In this document: positions 9,351 to 19,209 of the stretch, in pieces
Layout of the letters: every line of letters begins with the position of its first letter
Position numbering within the stretch: position 1 is the stretch's first letter
From: Pectobacterium aroidearum
Lineage (GTDB): Bacteria; Pseudomonadota; Gammaproteobacteria; Enterobacterales; Enterobacteriaceae
Length of the DNA stretch: 64,000 nt
Direction: 5' to 3'
Assembly: GCF_041228105.1 (NCBI RefSeq)
Contig: NZ_CP166097.1
Span: 1,984,001 to 2,048,000, forward strand
Translations under genes and position numbers: made by a program
The notes under the pieces: generated by a model
Told to the model about the DNA's origin: nothing
The model's database searches: none
What the model saw: only the letters and a program-made list of their open reading frames with translations

Positions 9351-9376
9351 TAATCGGCATATATTGAGAAACCTTA
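9351..9376 (-). promoter_or_regulatory. FliA (sigma-28) promoter of the chemoreceptor gene
   Basis: On the minus strand, TAAGGTTT (-35, 9369-9376) is separated by 10 bases from GCCGATTA (-10, 9351-9358). The consensus is TAAAGTTT-N11-GCCGATAA. It lies about 110 bases upstream of the 7516-9237 start codon. Confidence 0.75.
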
Positions 9377-9547
9377 ATCAAATTCGGTGCGATCCCGATC
9401 ACGTTTTTAACTCTTTAAAAAGAAAAGAGAAATACGTGATGCGAAATCATACAGATTGATAATAAAAAATAAAGAGTCTGGTTTCCTAACTTTATTTGTC
9501 TGGGGTTCAACGCTATTATGTCGGCTCTATCTTCGGAGGAATTTTTC

Positions 9548-10480
9548 TTGGAAAAGCACACGCATTTTTTTTCTGATAAAAAAATTGTTTTTTTTGTCGC
9601 CACATTATGCTGTTTGCTCTGGGGAAGTGCTTATCCGGCAATTAAAAATGGTTATGAACTGTTTCACATTGCAGATAATGATATTCCTGGAAAACTCGTT
9701 TTTGCAGGCTACCGGTTCGCCTTCGCCGGGCTGTTGCTGTTAGTGCTGGCTGTGTTAAGCGGGCGGTCTATCGGGCGTTTTCAGCGTGGGCAGTTAGTCC
9801 AGTTGAGCATCCTGGGAATATTCCAGACATCATTGCAGTATGTTTTTTTCTATATCGGTCTGGCTTATACCACAGGCGTTAAAGGCTCGATCATGAATGC
9901 AACCAGTACTTTTTTTAGCGTGCTGCTTGCTCATTATTTGTACCAGAATGATAAATTAAATATCAACAAGCTAGTGGGTTGTATATTAGGCTTTGTCGGT
10001 GTGATGGTCGTTAATATCAACAGTAACGGCATGAGCACCAGTTTTACGTTGTTAGGTGATGGGTTCGTTGTTATTGCCGCATTTATTTTGTCTGCATCTA
10101 CTATATATGGTAAGCGGATATCGCAAACCATGGATCCAACTGTAATGACAGGTTATCAATTGGCTATTGGTGGGATCATTTTAACGATATCGGGGTACTG
10201 TACAGGTGGAACACTCATCATACCTGATTGGAAAGCTGTGCTGATGCTGGGCTATCTTATTTTGCTCTCTTCTGTCGCTTTTTCATTATGGAGCCAATTG
10301 CTGAAATATAATCGAGTTGGTATGGTCGCACCATTTAATTTCCTCATCCCGGTATCTGGTACGCTGCTTTCAGCGCTGTTCCTTAATGAAAGCATCCTAG
10401 AGTGGAAATATTTCTTTGCACTTGTCTTGGTTTGTTCAGGTATTTGGTTGGTTAACCGAGTGGTGAAAAGCGCTCGCTAA
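9548..10480 (+). CDS. EamA/DMT-family transporter
   Basis: This ten-helix inner-membrane permease belongs to the drug/metabolite transporter superfamily. Two EamA repeats are visible: CLLWGSAYPAIKNGYELF opens the first and helices continue to the end, with GVKGSIMNATSTFFSVLLAHYL typical of repeat one and SLWSQLLKYNRVGMVAPFNFL of repeat two. The substrate is unknown. I place the start at the TTG at 9548 because GGAGGA (9535-9540) sits seven bases upstream; the in-frame ATG at 9518 has no ribosome-binding site and would add ten residues. The gene is monocistronic. Confidence 0.88.
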   Translation: MEKHTHFFSDKKIVFFVATLCCLLWGSAYPAIKNGYELFHIADNDIPGKLVFAGYRFAFAGLLLLVLAVLSGRSIGRFQRGQLVQLSILGIFQTSLQYVFFYIGLAYTTGVKGSIMNATSTFFSVLLAHYLYQNDKLNINKLVGCILGFVGVMVVNINSNGMSTSFTLLGDGFVVIAAFILSASTIYGKRISQTMDPTVMTGYQLAIGGIILTISGYCTGGTLIIPDWKAVLMLGYLILLSSVAFSLWSQLLKYNRVGMVAPFNFLIPVSGTLLSALFLNESILEWKYFFALVLVCSGIWLVNRVVKSAR

Positions 10481-10526
10481 GTACCTCCGTCATCCAGTCC
10501 GCATATTGTCCTAAAGACGCTGCCTG

Positions 10527-10562
10527 TAGCGTGAAGTTTGAGAGTAGAACGACTTCACGCTA
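10527..10562 (+). terminator. stem-loop downstream of the EamA transporter gene
   Basis: TAGCGTGAAGT (10527-10537) and ACTTCACGCTA (10552-10562) form a perfect 11-bp stem with a 14-base loop, 47 bases after the stop codon. There is no T-tract, so termination strength is uncertain. Confidence 0.55.
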
Positions 10563-10950
10563 TCGCGTCTGCAACTAACCCCAATGTCTCATTAATTTCT
10601 TTAATATCAATGAAATATCTTATTTCCTTCCTTTTTATGTCATACTTCTATGCTTTGTTGTCATTGCGGCTGTGCTTCGGCAGAAGATAGATAAATTTTG
10701 CTTCAGAACATGCGTTTAAGAGTTTTTTGGGTAAAAAGTGTAAGTTTTTCGTGAAAGGTATAAACTTACATAGCGGTATGCATCTTAGACGTAATGAATT
10801 TTTTGTATATCTATCATTTATATAGCAAGCAAATCGTTTCTTTTTGATCCTTTTCAATGATCTTTTTTGTAACGTTTGGTGCGCGTTTTTGGCGTAAAAA
10901 TAGGCGCAAAAGTGATCTGACCAGACGGGCTTTGGCTCATAATGCTTTCA
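10563..10950. other. AT-rich non-coding DNA upstream of flhDC
   Basis: No gene is supported here; the only frame, on the minus strand at 10648-10857, has no ribosome-binding site or family resemblance. The AT-rich composition would suit H-NS-type binding, as expected of flhDC upstream regions, but no specific site is readable. Confidence 0.5.
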
Positions 10951-10954
10951 TTTA

Positions 10955-10970
10955 TGTGATCTGTATCACA
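10955..10970. promoter_or_regulatory. CRP-cAMP binding site in the flhDC control region
   Basis: TGTGA-TCTGTA-TCACA is a perfect CRP core palindrome with supportive A/T flanks on both sides. Its centre lies about 72 bases before the transcription start expected from the RcsAB-box position, the same geometry as in E. coli flhDC, where CRP activates (family knowledge). Confidence 0.85.
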
Positions 10971-11038
10971 TAATGGCCAAAATCATTCTTCAGCCGCGTT
11001 GTATGTGCTACGGATTAGGCGGTACAGTTGCGCTGTTT

Positions 11039-11052
11039 TAGGATTAATCCTA
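11039..11052. promoter_or_regulatory. RcsAB-type box in the flhDC leader
   Basis: TAGGATTAATCCTA is a perfect 14-base palindrome closely resembling the RcsAB box of E. coli flhDC (TAGGAAAAATCTTA, from memory), which lies just after the transcription start and mediates repression by envelope stress. About 240 bases of leader follow before the flhD start codon. Confidence 0.75.
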
Positions 11053-11290
11053 TGCTTTGGTTGGAGTGGGTCTTCAGGATGTGACTAAAAAGCAACGGAT
11101 GAACGGATTCGCAGCGTGATGCGTAAAGTTGGCAAGTAACGATTGCCCGAATAAGAAATGATAAAGTAGTAACTCGCAGTATCTGGCACCGATAGTTTTT
11201 TATGCCATCAATGGAGAGTGATTTTCGAACTGGGCGATATGGTCTATCACCTAACTTATGTTTTAAACATAGCCTGTCGGGATGGGAAAT

Positions 11291-11641
11291 ATGGGTACCT
11301 CTGAATTACTCAAACACATTTATGACATTAATCTGTCTTATTTGTTACTGGCGCAACGCTTAATTAATGATGAAAAAGCTTCTGCGATGTTCCGTCTTGG
11401 AATCAATGACGAGATGGCAGATACCTTGATGCAACTGACTTTACCGCAGATGGTGAAGTTGGCAGAAACTAACCAATTGATATGCCATTTCCGTTTTAAC
11501 GATCACAATACAATCAAAGTGTTGACTCAGGAATCACGTGTGGATGATTTACAGCAAATTCATACCGGGATTCTGTTGTCGAGTCACTTATTACAACAGT
11601 TAACTTCGAAAGAAGAAAACCTGCCTAAGAAAAGGGCATAA
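11291..11641 (+). CDS. flhD: flagellar master regulator subunit FlhD
   Basis: FlhD joins FlhC in a D4C2 complex that activates class 2 flagellar promoters with sigma-70. The protein opens [20 protein letters not shown], nearly identical to the E. coli family, and reads through the conserved [18 protein letters not shown] core. I choose the second ATG (11291) because CGGGA lies 8 bases upstream and the length (116 aa) equals E. coli FlhD; the ATG at 11282 would add MGN. flhC follows after 3 bases, indicating coupled translation. Regulation is expected through the CRP site and RcsAB box in the long leader. Confidence 0.97.
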   Translation: MGTSELLKHIYDINLSYLLLAQRLINDEKASAMFRLGINDEMADTLMQLTLPQMVKLAETNQLICHFRFNDHNTIKVLTQESRVDDLQQIHTGILLSSHLLQQLTSKEENLPKKRA

Positions 11642-11644
11642 GTA

Positions 11645-12223
11645 ATGGCGGAGAAAAGTATTGTTCAGGAAGCGAAAGATATCCAATTAGCAATGGAGCT
11701 CATTTCGCTTGGTGCTCGTTTACAGATGTTAGAAAGTGAAACTCAGTTAAGCCGCGGACGTTTGATTAAACTGTACAAAGAACTGAGAGGAAGTCCGCCG
11801 CCAAAGGGAATGCTACCTTTTTCAACGGATTGGTTTATGACCTGGGAACAGAATATTCATTCATCAATGTTCTACAACGCATACAGCTTTTTAATCAAGA
11901 ATGGGCAGTGCAGTGGTGTTGAAGCGGTTATTAAATCTTACCGGCTTTATCTCGAACAGTGTGCGCCGCAGAGCGACTCTCCACTGTTGGCATTGACGCG
12001 AGCCTGGACATTAGTCCGGTTTGTTGACAGCGGTATGCTGCAACTGTCGTCATGCAATTGCTGCAAAGGGATGTTCATTACTCACGCTCATCAACCTAAA
12101 AACAGCTTTGTTTGTAGTTTGTGCCAACCCCCTTCCAGAGCAGTAAAAAAGCGTAAACTTTCGCAAAATCTTGCCGATATAATACCTCAACTGCTGGATG
12201 AACAGGTAAAACACGCAGTCTGA
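11645..12223 (+). CDS. flhC: flagellar master regulator subunit FlhC
   Basis: This is the DNA-contacting partner of FlhD and has the same 192-residue length as E. coli. The zinc site is visible as CNCC near residue 137 and CSLC near 157, the four-cysteine cluster that orders the C-terminal domain. The N-terminal [17 protein letters not shown] helix is conserved. It is the second gene of the flhDC operon, three bases after flhD. Confidence 0.97.
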   Translation: MAEKSIVQEAKDIQLAMELISLGARLQMLESETQLSRGRLIKLYKELRGSPPPKGMLPFSTDWFMTWEQNIHSSMFYNAYSFLIKNGQCSGVEAVIKSYRLYLEQCAPQSDSPLLALTRAWTLVRFVDSGMLQLSSCNCCKGMFITHAHQPKNSFVCSLCQPPSRAVKKRKLSQNLADIIPQLLDEQVKHAV

Positions 12224-12240
12224 GCCTGTAGCGATTTGTG

Positions 12241-12277
12241 AATCTATCACTGTTGGTTGTGAAGGCAGTGATAGATT
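12241..12277. terminator. perfect stem-loop between flhC and motA
   Basis: AATCTATCACTG (12241-12252) and CAGTGATAGATT (12266-12277) form a 12-bp stem with a 13-base loop, 18 bases after the flhC stop, followed by a pyrimidine-rich run. It probably terminates or attenuates flhDC transcription before the motA operon. Confidence 0.6.
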
Positions 12278-12357
12278 TCTCCTTCAAGAACGTCCTGGCT
12301 ACGGCTCCGCAGTTTTATCTCACTCTCCGCCCACCTTTTTTATTATAAGGATTTCTT

Positions 12358-13245
12358 GTGCTGGTTATATTGGGTTATATCGTAATTGTGGCCTCGATAC
12401 TCGGCGGTTATCTCATGGTCGGTGGGGCCTTGGGTGCGCTTTATCAACCTTCGGAGCTGTTGATTATCGGTGGTGCGGCGGTAGGTGCTTTCATCGTTGG
12501 TAACAATGGAAAGGCGATAAAAGCAACACTACGCGCATTACCTCTTTTGGTCAAAAGCTCCAAGTATAATAAAGCATTGTATATGGATCTCATGGCCTTA
12601 CTCTTTCGTGTGATGGCCAAATCCCGCCAGCAAGGCATGCTTTCCCTGGAATTTGATATTGATAATCCTCGTGAGAGCGAGATCTTCTCAAGCTACCCGA
12701 ATATCCTTGCTGACAACACCGTCGTTGAATTTATTACCGATTATTTGCGTTTGATGGTCAGCGGCAACATGAATGCGTTTGAGATTGAAACGCTGATGGA
12801 TGAAGAGATCGAAACGATTGAACATGAAAGCGAAGTGCCTGCGACGAGCTTGACGCTAATGGGGGATGGTCTTCCGGCATTTGGTATCGTAGCCGCTGTT
12901 ATGGGTGTTGTTCACTCACTAGCTTATGTTGATCGACCTGCTGCTGAGCTGGGGATGATGATCGCTCATGCTATGGTGGGAACCTTCTTGGGTATCCTCC
13001 TTGCTTACGGCTTTGTTTCGCCATTGGCGGCTTTATTGCGCCAGAAGAATGCAGAAAAAATCAAAGTATTACAGTGTATTAAAGTCACTTTGCTGTCGAG
13101 CCTTAATGGCTATGCTCCGCAAATTGCCGTTGAATTTGGTCGTAAAACGCTGTACTCAACGGAGCGTCCTTCCTTTACCGAATTGGAAGAACACATTCGT
13201 CGTGTGAAATCGCCGACTCAGCAAGCGTCGGACAGTAACGCATGA
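12358..13245 (+). CDS. motA: flagellar stator protein MotA
   Basis: MotA is the proton-channel stator subunit of the flagellar motor, in the inner membrane as a MotA5B2 complex. It has 295 residues like E. coli. The rotor-contacting charges R90 and E98 and the channel prolines P173 and P222 are all in place. Four membrane helices lie at about 1-25, 34-50, 170-192 and 202-225. The start is GTG with AAGGA six bases upstream; GTG is also used in E. coli. Its last four bases overlap motB, so translation is coupled. It is the first gene of motAB-cheAW-mcp. Confidence 0.98.
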   Translation: MLVILGYIVIVASILGGYLMVGGALGALYQPSELLIIGGAAVGAFIVGNNGKAIKATLRALPLLVKSSKYNKALYMDLMALLFRVMAKSRQQGMLSLEFDIDNPRESEIFSSYPNILADNTVVEFITDYLRLMVSGNMNAFEIETLMDEEIETIEHESEVPATSLTLMGDGLPAFGIVAAVMGVVHSLAYVDRPAAELGMMIAHAMVGTFLGILLAYGFVSPLAALLRQKNAEKIKVLQCIKVTLLSSLNGYAPQIAVEFGRKTLYSTERPSFTELEEHIRRVKSPTQQASDSNA

Positions 13246-14294
13246 AACATCAGCATCCCATTATTCGCAAAAAGCGTAAGTCTGGACATGGGGGCCACCA
13301 TGGTGGCTCCTGGAAGATTGCCTACGCTGACTTCATGACAGCAATGATGGCATTGTTTCTTGTAATGTGGCTTATCGCAATTTCTACGCCAATGCAGCTG
13401 GCCCAAATCGCAGAGTATTTTCGAACTCCACTAAAGGTTGCGCTAACGTCAGGCTCTAAATCAAGTGACAGTTCCAGCCCGATCCCGGGCGGAGGAAACG
13501 ATCCAACCCAGCAAGATGGTGAAGTGAAAAAGGCCATCAAAACAGATAACGTGGAAAAGAAGCTGGATGAGGTTCGACTCAACAGATTGCGTGAGCGTCT
13601 GGATCAGTTAATTGAGGCCGATCCACGGCTGCGCGCACTTCGTCCACATCTGTTAATTGAAATGATCGATGAAGGGTTACGTATCCAAATCATCGATAGT
13701 CAAAATCGCCCAATGTTTAAAACCGGAAGCGCACAGGTTGAACCTTATATGCGCGATATTCTGCGTGCTATAGCGCCTATTCTGAACGATTTCCCCAATA
13801 AACTGAGTATTTCAGGCCATACCGATGATGTTCAGTATACGACGGGGGAACGTGGTTATAGTAACTGGGAACTGTCCGCAGATCGTGCTAATGCATCGCG
13901 CCGAGAGCTTATTTTTGGTGGTTTGTCTGATGGAAAAGTTTTGCGCGTTGTGGGCATGGCTGCGACAATGAACCTCAAACAGGCGACAGGTGGAAATGAT
14001 GCGATTAACCGACGCATCAGTCTGCTGGTATTGAGCAGACAAGCTCAAAAGGATATTGAAGAAGAAAATGCAGAAAGCTCTGCTGTAAATATAGACAAGG
14101 CGGAAAATTTACAAAATATGGAGTTGGATAAGCCTAAACCTACCACTCCGGCTGCCGAAAATAGTGATAATAATACGAGTGGGAGTGGTGGGGCATCGCC
14201 ACAACCAACTAATGGAGTTCCTGCTCCAGAGCGTCAACAGCCAACCACTGCGTTGCCTGCTGCGCCCGATAGTCAGGCGACGCCTTCTCAATAA
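13242..14294 (+). CDS. motB: flagellar stator protein MotB
   Basis: MotB is the peptidoglycan-anchored stator subunit. A basic N-terminus precedes one membrane helix ([18 protein letters not shown]) with the essential proton-binding aspartate D30 (E. coli D32). An OmpA-like peptidoglycan-binding domain spans about 145-270 ([25 protein letters not shown]). The last 60 residues are a low-complexity Pro/Thr/Ser/Asn tail, making the protein 350 rather than 308 residues as in E. coli; the tail is probably disordered periplasmic sequence. Overlaps motA by four bases. Confidence 0.97.
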   Translation: MKHQHPIIRKKRKSGHGGHHGGSWKIAYADFMTAMMALFLVMWLIAISTPMQLAQIAEYFRTPLKVALTSGSKSSDSSSPIPGGGNDPTQQDGEVKKAIKTDNVEKKLDEVRLNRLRERLDQLIEADPRLRALRPHLLIEMIDEGLRIQIIDSQNRPMFKTGSAQVEPYMRDILRAIAPILNDFPNKLSISGHTDDVQYTTGERGYSNWELSADRANASRRELIFGGLSDGKVLRVVGMAATMNLKQATGGNDAINRRISLLVLSRQAQKDIEEENAESSAVNIDKAENLQNMELDKPKPTTPAAENSDNNTSGSGGASPQPTNGVPAPERQQPTTALPAAPDSQATPSQ

Positions 14295-14321
14295 GCCGCG
14301 ATTCACAGCAGAGGTGACCAC

Positions 14322-16343
14322 GTGAGCATGGACATGAGTGCTTTCTATCAAACTTTCTTTGATGAAGCAGATGAATTACTGGCAGATATGGAACAACATT
14401 TATTATTGTTGGATCCGTCGGAGCCTGATACAGAGCAATTGAATGCAATTTTCCGAGCGGCTCACTCCATAAAAGGGGGCGCAGGTACGTTCGGTTTTAA
14501 AGTATTACAAGAAACTACACACATTTTAGAAAACCTACTCGATGGGGCAAGACGTGGAGAAATGCGTCTTAGCACTGATATCATCAACCTGTTTCTGGAA
14601 ACAAAAGACATTATGCAGGATCAGTTGGACGCTTATAAAACCGCGCAGGAACCCAATGCCGAAAGCTTTGAGTATATCTGTCAGGCTCTGCGCCAGCTCG
14701 CCCTGGAGTCTAAAGCTGATGGTGACGTCACCCAGGCTGAGGCTCCAGTTGGAACACAGCACACTACCAGCCCAGCATCTAACGCTGTAGGTAAAGGTGA
14801 AATGCGTATCGCATTAACCGGCCTGAAATCCCAGGAAATACCTCAAATGCTGGAAGAGCTTGGTAATCTGGGAACCGTTAAAGATCCTCACCAGACTGAC
14901 ACTAGCGTAGAAGTGACATTGGTTACTTCGGAAAGTGAAGACGATATTAGTGCCGTGCTGTGTTTTGTTCTTGAACCTGAGCAAATCAGCTTCAAGTCTG
15001 CCGTAGCTAGCCAACCTGTCGTTGCTGAAGTTGTAGAGACATTGGCTGTTGTTGAAGCGCCAGCCCCAGCCCCGGTAGCTCCAGTTGCACCGTCTGCGCC
15101 AACTGCTGCAAAACCGCAAGCTGCACCGGAAAATGGAAAAAATAAAGCAAAAACCGGTGATACCAGTATTCGTGTAGCGGTTGAGAAAGTTGACCAGCTT
15201 ATCAACCTCGTTGGTGAGTTAGTCATTACGCAATCGATGCTGGCACAGCGCTCAAGCGAACTCGATCCTGTGGCGCATGGCGATCTGCTTAACAGCATGG
15301 GGCAGTTGGAACGTAACGCTCGCGATTTGCAAGAGTCGGTTATGTCCATCCGTATGATGCCGATGGAATATGTGTTTAGCCGTTTCCCTCGCTTGGTTCG
15401 TGACTTGGCTGCCAAATTGGATAAGCAGGTCGAGCTGACGCTCATGGGGAGTTCGACTGAATTGGATAAGAGTTTGATCGAACGTATTATCGATCCTCTT
15501 ACTCACTTGGTGCGTAACAGCCTCGATCACGGTATCGAATCGCCAGATAAACGCGTTGCTGCAGGTAAATCTGCAGTAGGTAACCTGACGCTTTCCGCGG
15601 AACATCAGGGCGGTAACATCTGTATTGAAGTTATCGATGATGGAGCTGGGCTCAACCGCGAAAGAATTCTGGCTAAGGCGCTGTCTCAAGGATTGGCCGT
15701 GAGCGACACAATGTCTGATGAAGAAGTCGGTATGTTGATTTTTGCTCCTGGTTTCTCCACGGCTGAGAAGGTCACAGACGTTTCTGGTCGCGGTGTCGGC
15801 ATGGACGTAGTTAAGCGAAATATCCAGGAAATGGGTGGGCATGTCGAAATCCACTTCCAGGCTGGGAAAGGTACAACTATCAGAATCTTGTTGCCATTAA
15901 CGTTAGCCATCCTCGATGGTATGTCCGTTAAAGTTAACAATGAAGTCTTTATTCTACCGCTTAATGCTGTGATGGAATCCCTGCAGCCTCAGTCGGAGGA
16001 TTTGTATCCATTAGCCGGTGGCGAGCGTGTACTACAGGTTCGTGGTGAATATTTACCTCTCGTTGAGCTATTCCATATTTTTGATGTGGATGGCGCTAAA
16101 ACGGATGCTACACAGGGAATCGTCGTTATCCTGCAGAGTGCGGGACGGCGTTACGCCTTGTTGGTCGATCAGTTGATTGGGCAACATCAGGTCGTCGTTA
16201 AAAACCTGGAAAGTAATTATCGCAAGGTACCAGGCGTTTCAGCCGCTACCATTCTTGGTGATGGTAGCGTTGCGCTGATTGTGGATGTTTCAGCGTTACA
16301 AGCGCTTAATCGTGAAAAGCGTGTGGTTGAAACTGCTGCTTAA
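14322..16343 (+). CDS. cheA: chemotaxis histidine kinase CheA
   Basis: CheA phosphorylates CheY and CheB in response to receptor state. The 673 residues show all five domains: P1 with H48 in AAHSIKGGAGTFGF, P2 (about 155-245) for CheY/CheB docking, an Ala/Pro-rich linker near 250-275, P3 dimerisation, P4 kinase (N-box LVRNSLDHGIE, G1 DDGAGL, G2 GRGVGMDVV) and the C-terminal P5 CheW-like domain. Start is GTG after AGAGGTGA; translation from the internal Met of P2 to make a short form, as in E. coli, was not checked. Third gene of the mot-che operon. Confidence 0.98.
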   Translation: MSMDMSAFYQTFFDEADELLADMEQHLLLLDPSEPDTEQLNAIFRAAHSIKGGAGTFGFKVLQETTHILENLLDGARRGEMRLSTDIINLFLETKDIMQDQLDAYKTAQEPNAESFEYICQALRQLALESKADGDVTQAEAPVGTQHTTSPASNAVGKGEMRIALTGLKSQEIPQMLEELGNLGTVKDPHQTDTSVEVTLVTSESEDDISAVLCFVLEPEQISFKSAVASQPVVAEVVETLAVVEAPAPAPVAPVAPSAPTAAKPQAAPENGKNKAKTGDTSIRVAVEKVDQLINLVGELVITQSMLAQRSSELDPVAHGDLLNSMGQLERNARDLQESVMSIRMMPMEYVFSRFPRLVRDLAAKLDKQVELTLMGSSTELDKSLIERIIDPLTHLVRNSLDHGIESPDKRVAAGKSAVGNLTLSAEHQGGNICIEVIDDGAGLNRERILAKALSQGLAVSDTMSDEEVGMLIFAPGFSTAEKVTDVSGRGVGMDVVKRNIQEMGGHVEIHFQAGKGTTIRILLPLTLAILDGMSVKVNNEVFILPLNAVMESLQPQSEDLYPLAGGERVLQVRGEYLPLVELFHIFDVDGAKTDATQGIVVILQSAGRRYALLVDQLIGQHQVVVKNLESNYRKVPGVSAATILGDGSVALIVDVSALQALNREKRVVETAA

Positions 16344-16374
16344 TAAAACAGATCGTTAATAAAGGGTGGAAAAC

Positions 16375-16872
16375 ATGACTGGACTTGCAAGCGTCACGAA
16401 ATTAACTGGCGAAACAGTAGGACAGGAATTCCTGATTTTTACGCTGGGTGACGAAGAGTACGGCGTTGATATTTTAAAAGTACAAGAAATTCGCGGTTAT
16501 GACCAGGTAACGCGCATTGCCAACACGCCTTCCTTCATCAAAGGTGTCACCAATCTACGCGGTGTCATTGTACCGATCGTTGACTTGCGCATTAAATTCG
16601 CCAAGCAGGATGTTGAATACGATGACAACACGGTTGTTATTGTTCTGAATCTTGGTCAGCGTGTCGTAGGTATTGTCGTCGATGGCGTGTCTGATGTGTT
16701 GTCATTGACCGCAGATCAAATTCGCCCTGCGCCGGAGTTTGCCGTAACTCTGTCAACAGAATACCTGACTGGTTTGGGCTCTTTAGGCGAGAGAATGCTG
16801 ATTCTGGTTGATATCGAAAAACTGTTGAGCAGCGAAGAAATGGCGCTGGTTGATAGCGTATTAAAAGTCTAA
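16375..16872 (+). CDS. cheW: chemotaxis coupling protein CheW
   Basis: CheW links chemoreceptors to CheA in the cytoplasmic signalling array. Its 165 residues form one CheW domain ([48 protein letters not shown]), very close to E. coli CheW. I use the ATG at 16375, preceded by AAAGGGTGGA, rather than the GTG nine bases earlier. It follows cheA by 31 bases. Confidence 0.97.
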   Translation: MTGLASVTKLTGETVGQEFLIFTLGDEEYGVDILKVQEIRGYDQVTRIANTPSFIKGVTNLRGVIVPIVDLRIKFAKQDVEYDDNTVVIVLNLGQRVVGIVVDGVSDVLSLTADQIRPAPEFAVTLSTEYLTGLGSLGERMLILVDIEKLLSSEEMALVDSVLKV

Positions 16873-16886
16873 TCCATCGGCCTTCA

Positions 16887-16906
16887 GGGGCTACGAAAGT
16901 GGCCCC
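16887..16906 (+). terminator. stem-loop between cheW and the mcp gene
   Basis: GGGGCTAC-GAAA-GTGGCCCC forms an 8-bp stem (one G-U) with a stable GNRA loop, 14 bases after cheW. It lacks a T-tract, so it may set differential mRNA stability between cheW and mcp rather than terminate fully. Confidence 0.5.
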
Positions 16907-17007
16907 GAAAACCTTCCTTAGTCATATCCTTGTCAGTTCAGAAATTCGTAAAGATATCCAGAATAGTGCCGATATCATCGGTGGTTGGTCTACTCAAAAG
17001 GCGTTAT

Positions 17008-18693
17008 ATGTTTAACCGTATAAAAGTTGTTACAGGTCTGATGCTTGTACTGGTGTTGTTTGGGGCACTTCAGCTTATTTCTGGTGGTTTATTCTTTAGT
17101 GCATTAAAAAATGATAAGGATATCTTCAGCTCAACGCAGATTATTAACCAAAAGCGTTCTGAACTGGATTCAGCATGGTCATATTTATTACAGACCCGTA
17201 ATACCCTTAACCGGGCAGGTACGCGTTTTGCTCTTGATGCGAGTGGTACCGGTGCTGGTGCTGGTGGTAAAGAGCTTCTGGTTTCAGCTCAAAAACAACT
17301 GGTTGTGGCAAACGATTTTTTCTCCCGCTATGAGAAAGTGCCGCAGGACGCACGCCAGGATGAAGCCGTTACTCGGGGCGTAAAAGAGAATTATGTGGCT
17401 TTGAATGGCGCATTAACGGAATTAATTCAGTTTTTGAATGCAGGGGAATTTAAGAAGTTTGTTGAGCAACCGACACAAAGTTTCCAGGATAACTTTGAAA
17501 AAGCGTATTACGCCTATAAAGCGGAAAGCGATAAACTTTATCAGGCCGGTATAGCGAAAAACAACGAAGCTTATGACTCGGCGCTTTGGATCCTTGGTTT
17601 CATTGTTGTGCTGGTTTTTGCGGTAGCTCTGGTTTCCTGGATTGGTATTCAACAACTACTAATTAGGCCGCTAAATAATATTGTTGAACACATTCGTCAT
17701 ATTGCAAAAGGTGATTTGACAAAAACAACCCACTTTCACAGCAGTAATGAAATGGGAATTCTGGCTGACAGTATTCGTCATATGCAAAGTGAGTTTGTTG
17801 CAACGGTTAGTGCTGTTCGACAAGGCGCTGATGCGATTTATACTGGCGCAACAGAGATTAGTGCTGGAAATAACGACCTTTCTTCACGTACCGAGCAGCA
17901 AGCTGCTTCGTTAGAAGAAACAGCGGCAAGTATGGAACAGTTGACCGCAACCGTTAAACAGAATGCGGAAAACGCCCGTCAGGCCAGCCAGTTGGCTCTG
18001 AGTGCGTCAGAGACGGCACAGAAGGGCGGCAAGGTCGTCGATAATGTTGTCAAAACCATGCACAATATCGCTGGAAGTTCGCAAAAAATTGCCGATATTA
18101 CTAGTGTGATTGATGGTATTGCTTTCCAAACCAACATTCTTGCGCTGAATGCGGCGGTTGAAGCGGCCAGAGCAGGGGAGCAAGGCCGTGGATTTGCGGT
18201 TGTTGCAGGCGAAGTGCGTAATTTGGCACAGCGTAGTGCGCAAGCTGCGAAAGAAATTAAAAGTTTGATTGAAGATTCTGTCAGTCGGGTCGATGAAGGT
18301 TCTGTGCTGGTTGAGAGTGCGGGCGAGACGATGGGAGAAATCGTCAGTGCGGTTACTCGTGTAACAGACATCATGGGCGAAATTGCCTCAGCTTCAGATG
18401 AGCAAAGTAAAGGGATCGATCAGGTTGGTCAGGCTGTAACTGAAATGGATCGCGTAACGCAACAAAACGCCTCCTTGGTTGAAGAGTCTGCGGCCGCAGC
18501 GGTTGCTCTGGAAGAACAAGTGAAAGTGTTGAATCAGGCTGTTGCGGTATTCCGCCTGTCTGAAGATGCGGGTTCTTTTAGAAGAACGACACCAGCAGCG
18601 ACGGGCCAAAAACCTGTATTGCTGGCGCCATCAGCGAATGGCGGCAAGAAAGCAAAAGAAGGTTTATCCAATGATAATTGGGAAACGTTCTGA
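17008..18693 (+). CDS. methyl-accepting chemotaxis protein in the che operon (Tar/Tsr type)
   Basis: This inner-membrane chemoreceptor has 561 residues. The start [22 protein letters not shown] mirrors E. coli Tar, and an AAAAGG lies 6 bases upstream; longer in-frame TTG starts back to 16930 are unlikely. TM1 is at 7-30, the four-helix sensor at 35-190, TM2 near 195-215, then HAMP and a signalling coiled coil with the hairpin [20 protein letters not shown]. It ends NWETF for CheR/CheB docking. A small Gly-rich insertion (GTGAGAGG near residue 78) sits in the periplasmic domain and may alter the ligand pocket. It occupies the place of tar/tap in E. coli, but as a single gene. Confidence 0.95.
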   Translation: MFNRIKVVTGLMLVLVLFGALQLISGGLFFSALKNDKDIFSSTQIINQKRSELDSAWSYLLQTRNTLNRAGTRFALDASGTGAGAGGKELLVSAQKQLVVANDFFSRYEKVPQDARQDEAVTRGVKENYVALNGALTELIQFLNAGEFKKFVEQPTQSFQDNFEKAYYAYKAESDKLYQAGIAKNNEAYDSALWILGFIVVLVFAVALVSWIGIQQLLIRPLNNIVEHIRHIAKGDLTKTTHFHSSNEMGILADSIRHMQSEFVATVSAVRQGADAIYTGATEISAGNNDLSSRTEQQAASLEETAASMEQLTATVKQNAENARQASQLALSASETAQKGGKVVDNVVKTMHNIAGSSQKIADITSVIDGIAFQTNILALNAAVEAARAGEQGRGFAVVAGEVRNLAQRSAQAAKEIKSLIEDSVSRVDEGSVLVESAGETMGEIVSAVTRVTDIMGEIASASDEQSKGIDQVGQAVTEMDRVTQQNASLVEESAAAAVALEEQVKVLNQAVAVFRLSEDAGSFRRTTPAATGQKPVLLAPSANGGKKAKEGLSNDNWETF

Positions 18694-19209
18694 TAAGGAG
18701 CCGTCTATAGGCTATAAATAACCAAGCTGTAGGACGTGTTACTGAGCCAATTCCCAGCCGCTTACGAGTAGGTGGCTGGGTGCTCGCTTACTCGCCATAA
18801 TTTAAAAAATGAATAGGTGAGTAATTTATCTCTGCATGCTTGGGGTTTTATAAGTGATATAGCACTTGGTGCTTTGAAGCAGGATAATTCATGGTATTGT
18901 TCAATCTGTAACTTATGTTATGGATATGATGGGGTGAGGCTGGCTTTGGTATTAAAGCCAAAGAATAAAGCAGGTAGCGCAGCTGTGATGAGAGGGAGAA
19001 TGCCACCCGACAGCATGTGGCTTTGGTAGAACTAACACACTGACTGGTTTTGTTTGCAGAACTTGTAGGGTGTATTACCAATACAGTGTCAGTTTTAATC
19101 GCCATGCGATGAGCAATTGACGAATGACAATAAAAAACCTGCGTTAGCTGTAAAGGAAAGTTCAGATTGAAAAAAACCATAGCAAAAAACACTATTCGAG
19201 CGGTTTGAT
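18694..19209 (+). other. 516-base gap splitting the che operon
   Basis: No gene is supported between mcp and cheR. A hairpin CCCAGCC (18753-18759) with GGCTGGG (18774-18780) lies 60 bases after mcp. In E. coli the second receptor gene tap and cheR follow almost directly. cheRBYZ here therefore either needs its own promoter or long read-through; I could not identify a convincing FliA site in this stretch. Confidence 0.55.
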
